From assembly GCA_902578255.1 (NCBI GenBank), contig CACHCH010000006.1, forward strand, positions 1-64,000: a DNA stretch of 64,000 nucleotides. The letters run 5' to 3'. Numbering within the stretch: the stretch's first letter is position 1; the number at the start of each line of letters is the position of its first letter. The stretch is from an uncultured Pelagibacteraceae bacterium. Lineage in GTDB: Bacteria; Pseudomonadota; Alphaproteobacteria; Pelagibacterales; Pelagibacteraceae. Position numbers and translations under genes: made by a program. The notes under the pieces are model-generated. The model had not been told where the DNA came from. It made no database searches and saw nothing but the letters and a program-made list of their open reading frames with translations. Shown here piece by piece: positions 54,477-63,444 of the stretch.

Positions 54477-56030
54477 TCAATCTTTATAAAAAATTTTTCG
54501 AGCAGACATAATTAGTTCATCTGCCTCTTCTTTTGATAAAGCAAAATCTTCCAGGTACCCTTGAATTTTTACTCTCTCACCTTTTACTACGTCAAAACCG
54601 CCAGTTAATTCATCAGATGCTAGATCTGCAAAATCTTCTAATGTTAAAATTCTTTGTTCTCCTAATGTAACCAACATTCCTGGAGTAAGCCCTTCCAAAT
54701 TAATTAAAGTATCCTCAAGTCCCAATTCTTTGATTCTTGTCGATATATCTTCCTGATCTTTTTGATGAAACTCTTGAGCTCTTTCTATAAGTGCTTTTGC
54801 AGTATCCTCTTCGATACCTTCTATCTTTATTAAATTTTCTGCTGAACTATCTTTAATATCATCAATTGTTGAAAAGCCTTCTGCTACCAATAACTGACCC
54901 AGTGTCTCGTCTAATTCTAAATTTTTTACGAAATTTTCTGTTTTTTCCTTAAATTCTAACTGTCTTCTCTCAGAATCCTCTGCATCAGTCATTATATTAA
55001 TTTCATAATTTAATAATTTTGTGGCTAGTCTTACGTTTTGACCTCTTCTTCCAATAGCTTTACTTAAGTTTTCTTCTGTAAGTATTACATCAAGTTTTTT
55101 TCTTTCTGAGTCTACGTTTACTCTTTGAACATCTGCTGGAGATAAGGCATTTGATACTAAAATAGCTGGATCCTCAGACCAATTAACAATATCAATTTTT
55201 TCGCCCTGTAATTCATTAACAACTGCCTGCACTCTTGATCCTCTCATGCCCACACAAGCTCCAACTGGATCTAATGAGGTATCAACAGCTTTAACACATA
55301 TTTTTGCTCTACTTCCTGGATCTCTTGAAGAAGATTTGATTTCTATTAATCCGTCATAAATTTCAGGTACTTCTTGAACAAAAAGTTTTTCCATAAATTT
55401 AGGATGAGCTCTTGATAAAAAGATTTGTTGACCTCTTGGTTCTCTTCTTACATCATAACAATAAGCTTTGATGCGATCTCCAGCCTTAATATTTTCCCTT
55501 GGAATTAATTCATTTTTTTGAATAATTGCTTCAGTTCTTCCTAAATCAACAATCACATTTCCAAATTCTAATCGTTTTACAATTCCACTTAAAATTGAAT
55601 CTTTTTTATCTATAAAATCGTTAAATTGTCTTTCTCTTTCAGCCTCTCTTACATTGAAGCTGATAACTTGTTTTGCTGTCTGCGCAGCTATTCTTCCAAA
55701 ATCAAAAGATGGTAAAGGCTGGAGAACCTCATCACCAAAAGTTTTATCCTTATTAGTTTCATTTAAATTGATTGCATCTTCTAATTTTATTTCTGTATTT
55801 GTATTTTCAGGATTTTCAACAATTACTAATTTTCTAAAAAGCTCAATATCTCCACTATCTCGGTTGATTGAAACTTTAATTTCATTTTCTTGACCAAATT
55901 TAGATTTAGCTGCTTTAGCAATACCTGTTTCCATTGAACTTATAATTAGCTCTTTATCTATTGATTTTTCTAGGGCAACAGCCTCTGCAATTCTTAATAA
56001 TTCTAGTTTATCTGCTCTTTTATTTAACAT
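54477..56030 (-). CDS. nusA: Transcription termination/antitermination protein NusA
   Basis: NusA binds RNA polymerase and modulates pausing, termination and antitermination. I start it at MLNKRADKLELL (56030, 517 residues); the track's earlier start reads through a terminator hairpin. An N-terminal RNAP-binding domain is followed by S1, KH1 and KH2 (RGSRVQAVVNELQGEKIDIV and IGRRGQNVRLATKLL). C-terminal acidic helix-hairpin repeats (TAKALIERAQ and ITLEDFADLASDEL-like sequence) complete it. The hairpin at 56046-56070 sits 16 bases before the start. rimP, normally upstream, is absent. Confidence 0.96.
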   Translation of the reverse strand: MLNKRADKLELLRIAEAVALEKSIDKELIISSMETGIAKAAKSKFGQENEIKVSINRDSGDIELFRKLVIVENPENTNTEIKLEDAINLNETNKDKTFGDEVLQPLPSFDFGRIAAQTAKQVISFNVREAERERQFNDFIDKKDSILSGIVKRLEFGNVIVDLGRTEAIIQKNELIPRENIKAGDRIKAYCYDVRREPRGQQIFLSRAHPKFMEKLFVQEVPEIYDGLIEIKSSSRDPGSRAKICVKAVDTSLDPVGACVGMRGSRVQAVVNELQGEKIDIVNWSEDPAILVSNALSPADVQRVNVDSERKKLDVILTEENLSKAIGRRGQNVRLATKLLNYEINIMTDAEDSERRQLEFKEKTENFVKNLELDETLGQLLVAEGFSTIDDIKDSSAENLIKIEGIEEDTAKALIERAQEFHQKDQEDISTRIKELGLEDTLINLEGLTPGMLVTLGEQRILTLEDFADLASDELTGGFDVVKGERVKIQGYLEDFALSKEEADELIMSARKIFYKD

Positions 56031-56045
56031 TTTTTTATTTATTCC

Positions 56046-56070
56046 AAAAAAAAATGGGCAAAAGCCCATT
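56046..56070 (-). terminator. Intrinsic terminator directly upstream of nusA (metK terminator or nusA attenuator)
   Basis: Stem AATGGGC with GCCCATT encloses a 4-base loop and is followed on the minus strand by nine T. It is a clear rho-independent terminator. Its T-tract ends 16 bases before the nusA ATG, leaving no space for a downstream promoter, so nusA transcripts must cross it. It may stop the metK transcript and act as a conditional attenuator in front of nusA. Confidence 0.85.
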
Positions 56071-56094
56071 TTGTAACTTCAATAATGTAAGGGC

Positions 56095-56122
56095 AATATA
56101 TTAAAGTTTTTTTTTAATTCAA
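56095..56122 (-). promoter_or_regulatory. Candidate promoter for nusA upstream of the hairpin
   Basis: On the minus strand a TTGAAT (-35, 56117-56122) is followed at 16 bases by TATATT (-10, 56095-56100). Transcription starting near 56088 would make a leader of about 58 bases that includes the terminator hairpin. It lies just after the metK stop (56129-56131). In AT-rich DNA such boxes occur by chance; position and fit are the support. Confidence 0.4.
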
Positions 56123-56128
56123 CAGAAA

Positions 56129-57298
56129 CTATTTTAAAAAAGCTTTTATTTTATCTGTTTTTTCCCAAGAAAAAGAGCCATTTTCCTCTGGACTTCTTCC
56201 AAAATGACCATAAGCGGCTGTTTTTTCATATATAGGTTTATTTAAATCTAAAATTTCTCTAATTCCCCGTGGACTTAAATCAAAATTATCATTAATTTTT
56301 TCTACAACGAATTTATTTTTTTCAACATCATTATCAAATAAATCAACATAAATTGAAAGCGGCTTTGATACACCTATAGCATATGCTAATTGAATCAAAC
56401 ATTTGTTAGAGATTTTTGAGGCAACTACATTTTTTGCAATGTACCTTGCTGCATAAGCTGCTGACCTATCTACTTTAGTTGGATCCTTTCCTGAAAATGC
56501 CCCACCACCATGGGGTGCAGCACCACCATAAGTATCGACAATAATTTTTCTTCCTGTTAGCCCACAGTCGCCGTCAGGTCCTCCGATTACAAAATTACCT
56601 GTGGGATTTACATAGAACTCCTTTTCATTGAAGCCATCTAAAAAATTTTGGGGGATAGAATTTATCATGTAAGGTCTCAATAAATCTCTAACTTGTATTT
56701 GATTAACATCAGCAGAATGTTGTGAGGAAATAACTACAGACTTAACTTTTGTTGGTTTCCCATCAACATACTCAAAAGTAACTTGGCTCTTAGAGTCTGG
56801 TTCAATATTTTTAAGTTTACCAGACTTTCTGTCCTGGGCCATTAGTCTTAAAATTTTATGTGAGTAATGAATAGGTGCTGGCATTAACTCTTCTGTTTCA
56901 TTGCATGCATAACCAAACATTATCCCTTGATCTCCAGCTCCTTCATCTTTGTTGCCCGAGGCATCTACACCCATGGCTATATCAGCAGATTGAGAATGAA
57001 GATGACTTTCTATTTTTGTAGCCTCTTTCCAAGTAAAACCATCTTGATCATAACCAATATCTTTTATGCAGTGTCTTACTTTTTCAATTAAATCATTTTT
57101 TTTAATTTCTGGACCTCTTACTTCGCCAGCTAAAACAACTTTATTTGTTGTTGTAAGTGTTTCACAAGCTACTCTTGAAAATGGATCTCTTGAAAGGTAA
57201 CTATCAACTACCATGTCAGAGATTCTATCTGAGACTTTATCCGGATGTCCTTCAGAAACTGACTCGCTAGTGAAAAGAAAATTTTTTAAATTACTCAT
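56129..57298 (-). CDS. metK: S-adenosylmethionine synthetase
   Basis: MetK makes S-adenosylmethionine from ATP and methionine. The 389-residue protein has [12 protein letters not shown] near the start, the hexapeptide-like GAGDQG (here [14 protein letters not shown]), and the [19 protein letters not shown] phosphate loop. It overlaps the lnt stop by eight bases, so it is not controlled by its own riboswitch here. Its stop is followed by the nusA promoter/terminator region. Confidence 0.98.
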   Translation of the reverse strand: MSNLKNFLFTSESVSEGHPDKVSDRISDMVVDSYLSRDPFSRVACETLTTTNKVVLAGEVRGPEIKKNDLIEKVRHCIKDIGYDQDGFTWKEATKIESHLHSQSADIAMGVDASGNKDEGAGDQGIMFGYACNETEELMPAPIHYSHKILRLMAQDRKSGKLKNIEPDSKSQVTFEYVDGKPTKVKSVVISSQHSADVNQIQVRDLLRPYMINSIPQNFLDGFNEKEFYVNPTGNFVIGGPDGDCGLTGRKIIVDTYGGAAPHGGGAFSGKDPTKVDRSAAYAARYIAKNVVASKISNKCLIQLAYAIGVSKPLSIYVDLFDNDVEKNKFVVEKINDNFDLSPRGIREILDLNKPIYEKTAAYGHFGRSPEENGSFSWEKTDKIKAFLK

Positions 57299-58835
57299 TG
57301 TTAATTCTATTAAATGAAAAAAATAAAAAAATATACAATAAAATTATTAAACCAAAAATTTTATTTCCATATTTAGAAAATAATGTTGATTGAACTTTTT
57401 TAAATTGACTAAAATCGATATAGCCTGTTTCATTAAAGCTAACTTCTTGTTCAATATCACCAACTGGATTAATTATAGCTGTTATTCCATTATTTGAAGA
57501 ACGCAAAACGTACTTACCACTCTCAATGGCTCTATATATACTATGAGTAAAATGCTGTTTTGGTCCAATAGATTGACCAAACCATCCATCCTCTGAGATA
57601 TTTATTATAAAATCAAAATTTGGATTATTAAAAATCTTTCCAGAATAAATTATTTCATAGCAAATTAGGGGCAAAAACTTTAAAGAGAAATTACTTTCAT
57701 TAATTTTAATTATAGTCCTTTCACTTCCTCTTGAGTAAGACTGGTAATCATTAGTTAACGATTTTAAACCAATATTTTTAAGTATATGTTCAAGTGGTAA
57801 AAATTCTCCAAATGGTACAAGATTAATTTTATCATATGAATTCAATAAATTTAAACTGTGATCATAAACTGAGAGAGAATTAAAATATTTAATAGCACCT
57901 TTATCAACAGATTTACTATTTATACCAAGGACTAATAAATGATTTTCATTAAAATGATTTTCAAATAACCCTTTGTAATCACCAAATTTTTCTTGAGATA
58001 TACCCGGCAGTATTCCTTCTGGCCATACAAAAATAATTTTTTCATTTTTATCAGGTTCACTGAGCTCAATTAAATCCTCAATAGCTGCTATTGGATCAAT
58101 ATTAGAATAAAATCTGTCTAATTTTATATTGGACCCAATAACTCTAATCTTATGGTCAATAAAATTTATTTTAGCTTCAGTAAAATTCTTTTTTAACTGA
58201 GATCCGTAAAGATAAAAAACAATTGTGATTAAAAGAAAAAATAAACACACCCATATGTCCTCTCTTGTATCTCTTAAAATAAATACTGTTGGACTTATAA
58301 AAAGAGAGATACAAAATAAATTAAATCCATAGGTGCCAATAACAGACGTAATATTTAAAATTTCTAAATGATTTGAGAAACTATAAGCAATTAAATTCCA
58401 TGGAAATCCTGTTAAGACAGAACCTCTTACATACTCTAATAAACCAAAAATTATAGAAAAAAGAAAGAAAGATGAAATTACTTTTTTAGTTTTAAGTATA
58501 AAAAATAAAAAAGAAATAATACCGTAAAATAAAGCTAAAAAAGCCGGTATCAGAAATAATGTTATTGGTATCAAAAACTTAAAACTTTCGTCAAAAGTTA
58601 ATGAGATTGATATCCAATAAAGATTTGTTATGAAATAACCAAAACCAAAAAACCAACCATAAAAAAAGAATATTTTTTTATTTTTAATTTCTTCTGACCT
58701 CTTTATTAAAAAAGCAAATAATAAGCTCAGGGTAATAAAGTTTACAATTATATAGTTAAAAGGTGGTAGGCTTAGGGATGTTGCCGCCCCTAAAAATATT
58801 AAAAAAATAAATTCAATATATAATTTTTTAGTCAA
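57291..58835 (-). CDS. lnt: Apolipoprotein N-acyltransferase
   Basis: Lnt adds the third acyl chain to lipoproteins at the inner membrane. The 514-residue protein has seven to eight N-terminal transmembrane segments, then a nitrilase-like periplasmic domain. The catalytic triad regions are [10 protein letters not shown] (Glu), [11 protein letters not shown] (Lys/Glu region) and LICYEIIY (Cys). A last transmembrane helix ends it. It overlaps metK by eight bases and lies one base after ybeY. Confidence 0.94.
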   Translation of the reverse strand: MTKKLYIEFIFLIFLGAATSLSLPPFNYIIVNFITLSLLFAFLIKRSEEIKNKKIFFFYGWFFGFGYFITNLYWISISLTFDESFKFLIPITLFLIPAFLALFYGIISFLFFILKTKKVISSFFLFSIIFGLLEYVRGSVLTGFPWNLIAYSFSNHLEILNITSVIGTYGFNLFCISLFISPTVFILRDTREDIWVCLFFLLITIVFYLYGSQLKKNFTEAKINFIDHKIRVIGSNIKLDRFYSNIDPIAAIEDLIELSEPDKNEKIIFVWPEGILPGISQEKFGDYKGLFENHFNENHLLVLGINSKSVDKGAIKYFNSLSVYDHSLNLLNSYDKINLVPFGEFLPLEHILKNIGLKSLTNDYQSYSRGSERTIIKINESNFSLKFLPLICYEIIYSGKIFNNPNFDFIINISEDGWFGQSIGPKQHFTHSIYRAIESGKYVLRSSNNGITAIINPVGDIEQEVSFNETGYIDFSQFKKVQSTLFSKYGNKIFGLIILLYIFLFFSFNRINNE

Positions 58836-58836
58836 T

Positions 58837-59298
58837 TTATTTTATTTTAGAAATTACAGACTTATATATTTGAGCCTCTTCTTTTAACATCATTATATGA
58901 TCTTTATTTTTTTTATGATCAAAAGCTAATAGATGGAGGAAACCATGTATAAATATTTTAATTACTTTCTCTTTAAAAAGCTTTGTATTTAATGATTTAG
59001 GTTTGTTTATAAAATTATAGCTAATGATTATATCCCCTAAATAAGTTTGTTTAGAAATTCTAACTTTTTTAGTTAACGGAAATGATAAGATATCTGTAGG
59101 CTTATTTTTTTTTCTAAAAAGTTTATTTAGTTTCTGAATATTCTTATTATTAGAGAGCAACAAAGTAAAACTTACTTTTTTATTTAAAAACTTATATTTT
59201 TTTGGAAAAGTATTACAGATATTTTGAAAAAAAAGATCTTTGTTCCTAAGCCTTTTTGACCAAGCTTTCTCCTCTGAGAAAACATTAATATTAATCAT
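58837..59298 (-). CDS. ybeY: Endoribonuclease YbeY
   Basis: YbeY is a zinc-dependent RNase involved in 16S 3'-end maturation and ribosome quality control. The 153-residue protein has the metal motif HGFLHLLAFDH (HGxLHLxxxDH). NKPTDILSFPL in the middle is also conserved. It overlaps phoH by eight bases, the common phoH-ybeY-lnt order. Confidence 0.95.
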   Translation of the reverse strand: MININVFSEEKAWSKRLRNKDLFFQNICNTFPKKYKFLNKKVSFTLLLSNNKNIQKLNKLFRKKNKPTDILSFPLTKKVRISKQTYLGDIIISYNFINKPKSLNTKLFKEKVIKIFIHGFLHLLAFDHKKNKDHIMMLKEEAQIYKSVISKIK

Positions 59299-60286
59299 TC
59301 TTTGTGTAAGCTTTTACAATTTTAGAGACAAGTGGGTGCCTTACAACATCAGAGTGATCAAAATCTATAACAGATATCTCATTCAAATGTCCTAATAATT
59401 GTTTTGAACGCACTAATCCTGAAATACTTTTGTTTGGTAAATCTATTTGAGTAGGATCACCGTTTACTACAATTTTAGAATTTTCACCAATACGTGTTAA
59501 GAACATTTTGATTTGAGTATCTGTAGCATTCTGAGCCTCGTCCAAAATCGCAAAAGAATTTTTTAGTGTTCTTCCTCTCATAAAAGCTAATGGTGCAATT
59601 TCTATATCGCCTATTTCAATCATTCTTTGAATTTTTTCAAAATCAAAAAGGTCATAAAGGGAATCGTATAAGGGCCTCAAATATGGATCTACTTTCTCCT
59701 TCATATCTCCAGGTAAAAATCCTAGACGCTCCCCTGCCTCAACTGCTGGTCGAGATAAAATAATTCTCTCAATTTTTTTTTCTAATAACATGGTCAATCC
59801 TACAGCAACTGCTAAAAAGGTTTTTCCGGTTCCTGCGGGGCCAGCTGAAATTACAATATCACTTTGTCTTAGTGCTCTTACATAATCCTTTTGTTTTTCA
59901 GACCTTGGAATAATAGATTTTTTTGGAGTTTTGATTATATCAGTAACGTTGTTATTTTTAACTTTTTCATTAATCATAAATTTATCCAATGAAGAAACTA
60001 TATCTTTGCTCTCGATGCTTCCATTGTTAATGAACTGATTGGCTAAAAACTGAATAGCATTTTTTAGTAATTCATTCTTTTCTGCATCTGATTTTATTAA
60101 TATTGAGTTTCCTCTAGAGTATAAACCACAGTTTGTTAATTTCTCTAACTCTTGTAAATTTTTATTAAATTCACCCACAACGCCCATCAACAAATCATTA
60201 TCATGGAATATGACACTTAAAGAATTGTTGTCTGAATAAACAAACTTTAAAGATGGATCAATATTTTTATTTGTTATGCTGCTCAA
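59291..60286 (-). CDS. ybeZ: PhoH-like ATPase (YbeZ)
   Basis: The 331-residue ATPase has an N-terminal KH-like region and a P-loop core: Walker A GPAGTGKTFLAVAVG, and Walker B region FAILDEAQNATDTQIKMFLTRIG. The family works with YbeY in RNA metabolism. It lies three bases after miaB. The gene is often named phoH in alphaproteobacteria, but YbeZ is more precise for this neighbourhood. Confidence 0.94.
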   Translation of the reverse strand: MSSITNKNIDPSLKFVYSDNNSLSVIFHDNDLLMGVVGEFNKNLQELEKLTNCGLYSRGNSILIKSDAEKNELLKNAIQFLANQFINNGSIESKDIVSSLDKFMINEKVKNNNVTDIIKTPKKSIIPRSEKQKDYVRALRQSDIVISAGPAGTGKTFLAVAVGLTMLLEKKIERIILSRPAVEAGERLGFLPGDMKEKVDPYLRPLYDSLYDLFDFEKIQRMIEIGDIEIAPLAFMRGRTLKNSFAILDEAQNATDTQIKMFLTRIGENSKIVVNGDPTQIDLPNKSISGLVRSKQLLGHLNEISVIDFDHSDVVRHPLVSKIVKAYTKND

Positions 60287-60289
60287 TTA

Positions 60290-61618
60290 TTATGCTACCT
60301 TTTTGTCCAAATCTTTAACAATTTCACCAAATAAGGTGGTTCTATTAAATTTATTTATTTTTACTGGAACAATTTTTCCAATATGTTCTTTATTACCATT
60401 GAATACTACTGATGTCATGTGCTCAGATCTACCAAAAGTTTGAGTTTTGTCATTAGTTAAATTTTCAACCAAAACATTGATTGTTTGGTTTTTAAATAAT
60501 TTATTTCTATTCATTTGATTTTCATATAATTTATTTTGTATTGTTTCTAATCTTTGTATTGAAGTTTTTTTGTCCGTGAGTTCTAAGTCAAAAGCAACTG
60601 TTCCTGGTCTTGGGCTAAAAATAAAAGAATATGAATTAATAAAATTAACTTTTTTAATTAACTTTAATGTATTTTCAAAATCTTTCTCTTTTTCTCCTGG
60701 ATAACCAATAATAAAATCACTTGAAAATTCTATTTTACTATTAATCTTTTTTAATTTTTCAAAAATGTATAAATAATCTTTAATAGTGTGCTTTCTATTC
60801 ATTAATTCTAAAATTTTATCAGATCCACTTTGTACTGGAAGATGTACCAATGGCATTAATTTTTGAGAATTTTTATAAACTTCTATCAAATCTTCAGTCA
60901 TATCTTTTGGGTGAGAGGTGGTATATCTAATTCTTTTAATATCTTGTATTTTTTCTACTTCCATAATTAAGTTGGATAATTTATTTTTTCCATCATTATA
61001 GGCATTTACATTTTGACCGAGGAGTATTATCTCTTTAGTTCCTTTTTCAGCTAAGTATTTGGCCTCATCTATAATTTGTTTAAAGGGTCGTGAGTACTCA
61101 GGTCCTCTTGTATAAGGCACTACACAGAAATGGCAAAATTTATCACATCCTTCTTGAATTGTTAAAAATGAAGAGATTTTTCCAGCCTCATTTTTTATTT
61201 TACTTAAATATTTAAATTTAGAAATAGCATCGAATTCAGTTTCTTCATTTTTTTTCTTATTTTGAATGTGATTCAATATTGTATCATTAATTTTGTGGTA
61301 AGATTGAGGGCCAATTACTAAATCAATGTAAGGCTCACGTCTTAACATTTCATGATTTTCAGCTTGTGCAACACATCCTGCTATAATTACCAATGGCTTT
61401 TTTTTTGATCGGAAAATTTTTTTTACTCTACCTATCTCATGGTAAACTTTTTCTTTAGCTTTATCCCTTATGTGACATGTGTTGAGAAGATAACAATTTG
61501 CATCCTCATAATTGTCTGTTTTTTCAAAACCTATTTTTTTAACGGAGTCATAAATTCTATTTGAATCATACTCATTCATTTGACAACCAAATGTTTTGAT
61601 AAATATTTTTTGTGACAT
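60290..61618 (-). CDS. miaB: tRNA-2-methylthio-N6-dimethylallyladenosine synthase
   Basis: MiaB is a radical-SAM methylthiotransferase acting at A37 of tRNAs that read U-starting codons. I start it at MSQKIFIKTFGCQMN (61618), after the fur stop; this gives 442 residues. The N-terminal cluster Cys (TFGCQMNEYDS, NTCHIRDKA, AGCVAQAE), the radical SAM CDKFCHFCVVPYTRG and a C-terminal TRAM domain are all visible. Confidence 0.96.
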   Translation of the reverse strand: MSQKIFIKTFGCQMNEYDSNRIYDSVKKIGFEKTDNYEDANCYLLNTCHIRDKAKEKVYHEIGRVKKIFRSKKKPLVIIAGCVAQAENHEMLRREPYIDLVIGPQSYHKINDTILNHIQNKKKNEETEFDAISKFKYLSKIKNEAGKISSFLTIQEGCDKFCHFCVVPYTRGPEYSRPFKQIIDEAKYLAEKGTKEIILLGQNVNAYNDGKNKLSNLIMEVEKIQDIKRIRYTTSHPKDMTEDLIEVYKNSQKLMPLVHLPVQSGSDKILELMNRKHTIKDYLYIFEKLKKINSKIEFSSDFIIGYPGEKEKDFENTLKLIKKVNFINSYSFIFSPRPGTVAFDLELTDKKTSIQRLETIQNKLYENQMNRNKLFKNQTINVLVENLTNDKTQTFGRSEHMTSVVFNGNKEHIGKIVPVKINKFNRTTLFGEIVKDLDKKVA

Positions 61619-61622
61619 TTTT

Positions 61623-62033
61623 TTAGGATTTCTTCTTAATCCCATAAAGTTCTAGTTTATGGTCTACCAATGTATATCCATATTTTTCTGCAACTTTTTT
61701 TTGAAGTTTCTCAATTTCTTCATCTACAAACTCTATGATCTCTCCAGATTTTACATCAATTAGATGATCATGATGTCCCTCATTCAACTCTTCGTATCTA
61801 GCTTTTCCACCCTTAAACTCATGCTTTGTTAAAATCCCAGACTCTTCAAATAATTTTACTGTTCTATAAACTGTAGCAATGCTAATTTTTGAATCAATTC
61901 TAGAAACCCGGTTATATAATTCATCTACATCCGGGTGGTCAGAAGACTCTGACATAACTTGGGCAATTATTTTTCTTTGATCAGTTAACTTAACCCCTTT
62001 GGACAAACATTTTTGCTCGATTGTTTCTGACAT
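61623..62033 (-). CDS. fur: Fur/Mur-family metal-responsive regulator
   Basis: The 136-residue regulator has the winged helix KLTDQRKIIAQVM and ISIATVYRTVKLFEESGIL, with metal site GHHDHLIDVKSGEIIEF. The usual C-terminal CxxC zinc pair is absent, as in many alphaproteobacterial Fur/Mur proteins, which can respond to manganese. Its position before miaB is the usual one for fur in alphaproteobacteria. With Irr at 46426 it makes two Fur-family regulators in this window. Confidence 0.92.
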   Translation of the reverse strand: MSETIEQKCLSKGVKLTDQRKIIAQVMSESSDHPDVDELYNRVSRIDSKISIATVYRTVKLFEESGILTKHEFKGGKARYEELNEGHHDHLIDVKSGEIIEFVDEEIEKLQKKVAEKYGYTLVDHKLELYGIKKKS

Positions 62034-62042
62034 AATTCAATT

Positions 62043-62429
62043 CTAACTTAAGTAAATAGGTTTAATCAAATTTTTTTTAATTTTAAATTTGTCACACAAA
62101 TTAGGTATATCCTCATATTTTATATCTTTTTGGTCTTTAAAATCTTCAAAACTATAGCAATAATAATCAATTTTTCTTGATACATTCCACGCTTTGACTA
62201 ATGATAAAGAGTTCCTTATGCCTGCAAAACTGCCTGGGCCTCGATTTACATATATTTTACCAATATCCTCTATTTTTAAATTATTTGAATATAAAAAATC
62301 CTTAACAATTAAAGTCAATTTTTCATAATTAATTTTAGTATTCTCTTTAGTAATATTATAAATATCATCTTTAGTGATGATCATTAAAAACATTTTTTCA
62401 CTTGCAATGTCAATTAGCAGCTTATTCAT
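62043..62429 (-). CDS. tsaB: Shortened TsaB-like tRNA threonylcarbamoyladenosine factor
   Basis: TsaB partners TsaD in making t6A37 in tRNAs reading ANN codons. Starting at MNKLLIDIASEKM (62429) it has 128 residues; the usual length is about 220-235. The N-terminal actin-like domain is present with VNRGPGSFAGIRNSLSLVKAW, and the last residues (KPIYLS) resemble the family's terminal P-YLR, so the middle/C-terminal domain appears deleted, not merely truncated. The track's first 17 residues precede the family start. The 5' end overlaps the divergent deacetylase gene by 53 bases. Confidence 0.78.
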   Translation of the reverse strand: MNKLLIDIASEKMFLMIITKDDIYNITKENTKINYEKLTLIVKDFLYSNNLKIEDIGKIYVNRGPGSFAGIRNSLSLVKAWNVSRKIDYYCYSFEDFKDQKDIKYEDIPNLCDKFKIKKNLIKPIYLS

Positions 62430-63444
62430 AATTATTTTATATTCTAATATTGGTTCTAAAGCAGATGAAAATAATATCAAATACTATTCAAATGATGAAG
62501 GTATTTTATCAATTATGTACCATCGTTTTAATGAATCTAAATATCCATCAACAAATATTCAAATGGATATTTTTAAAGAACATATTCGGATAATTAAAAA
62601 TTCAGATTACACATTTCATAATCCTGTTGAGTTTAAAGAAAAATTTAATACCATAAAATTAAAAAAAGAAATTTTACTTACTATTGATGATGCATTTGAA
62701 TCATTTTATTTTGAGGCATGGCCGTATCTAAAAAAAAATAAAATTCCTTTTATCTTATTTGTTTCAACTAAACCGGTAGGTAAAAATGGCTATATGACAT
62801 GGGATCAAATAAGAGAAATTGAAAAAGAAACTTTTGTTTTAATTGGCCATCACTCACATAGCCATGATTATCTTATTGATGAAACCAATGATAGATTTAT
62901 ATCAGATATTGAAAAGGCAAATAAAATTTTTTTAAAAGAACTAGACTATATTCCAAATTTATTTTCTTACCCATTTGGTGAATATTCAAAATTTATGAGG
63001 GATTATATTTCTAAAAATTTTGAATTTGCTTTTGGTCAACATTCTGGTGTTATTGATGTAAACAAGGATAAATTTGAATTACCAAGATTTCCAATTAATG
63101 AAAAATATGGCGAATTAAAAAGGTTTAGTTCAATCATAAATTATTTTCCACTTGAATATAAAAAATTGTTACCTTTAGAAAAGCAATTAACAAAATCTTC
63201 AAATCCTCCCAAGTTTATAGTTGAATTTTTTCAAGAACAAAAAAATTTAAATAATATTAATTGTTATTCAAATGAAGCCAACAAATGGGAAAAATCAAAA
63301 ACTATTTTTTCAGGTAATACACTAACAATTGAATTTAGAGCACCATTTGAGCCAAGAAGAGGAAGAATAAATTGTTCTCTTAATGATGATGGTAAGTGGA
63401 GATGGTTTGGAATTCAATTTCCAATTAAAAAAATATTAAATTAA
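62377..63444 (+). CDS. Secreted polysaccharide deacetylase-like protein
   Basis: This NodB-type (CE4) protein is 355 residues from ATG 62377. A signal peptide (MIIKNIFSLAMSIS, followed by a hydrophobic core to about residue 30) leads. The catalytic motif 1 is LTIDDAFESF (metal/Asp), motif 2 is HHSHSHDYL and motif 3 is FSYPFGEYSKF. A C-terminal beta-rich extension of about 130 residues (FRAPFEPRRGRINCSL) is not recognised. It may act on envelope glycan. Alternative starts inside the signal (62407) avoid part of the tsaB overlap but lose the positive head. Confidence 0.85.
   Translation: MIIKNIFSLAMSISSLFIIILYSNIGSKADENNIKYYSNDEGILSIMYHRFNESKYPSTNIQMDIFKEHIRIIKNSDYTFHNPVEFKEKFNTIKLKKEILLTIDDAFESFYFEAWPYLKKNKIPFILFVSTKPVGKNGYMTWDQIREIEKETFVLIGHHSHSHDYLIDETNDRFISDIEKANKIFLKELDYIPNLFSYPFGEYSKFMRDYISKNFEFAFGQHSGVIDVNKDKFELPRFPINEKYGELKRFSSIINYFPLEYKKLLPLEKQLTKSSNPPKFIVEFFQEQKNLNNINCYSNEANKWEKSKTIFSGNTLTIEFRAPFEPRRGRINCSLNDDGKWRWFGIQFPIKKILN

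Noticed and set aside
56129-57400. SAM riboswitch controlling metK
   Set aside because: metK begins inside the end of lnt with an eight-base overlap, so there is no untranslated leader for a riboswitch at this position.
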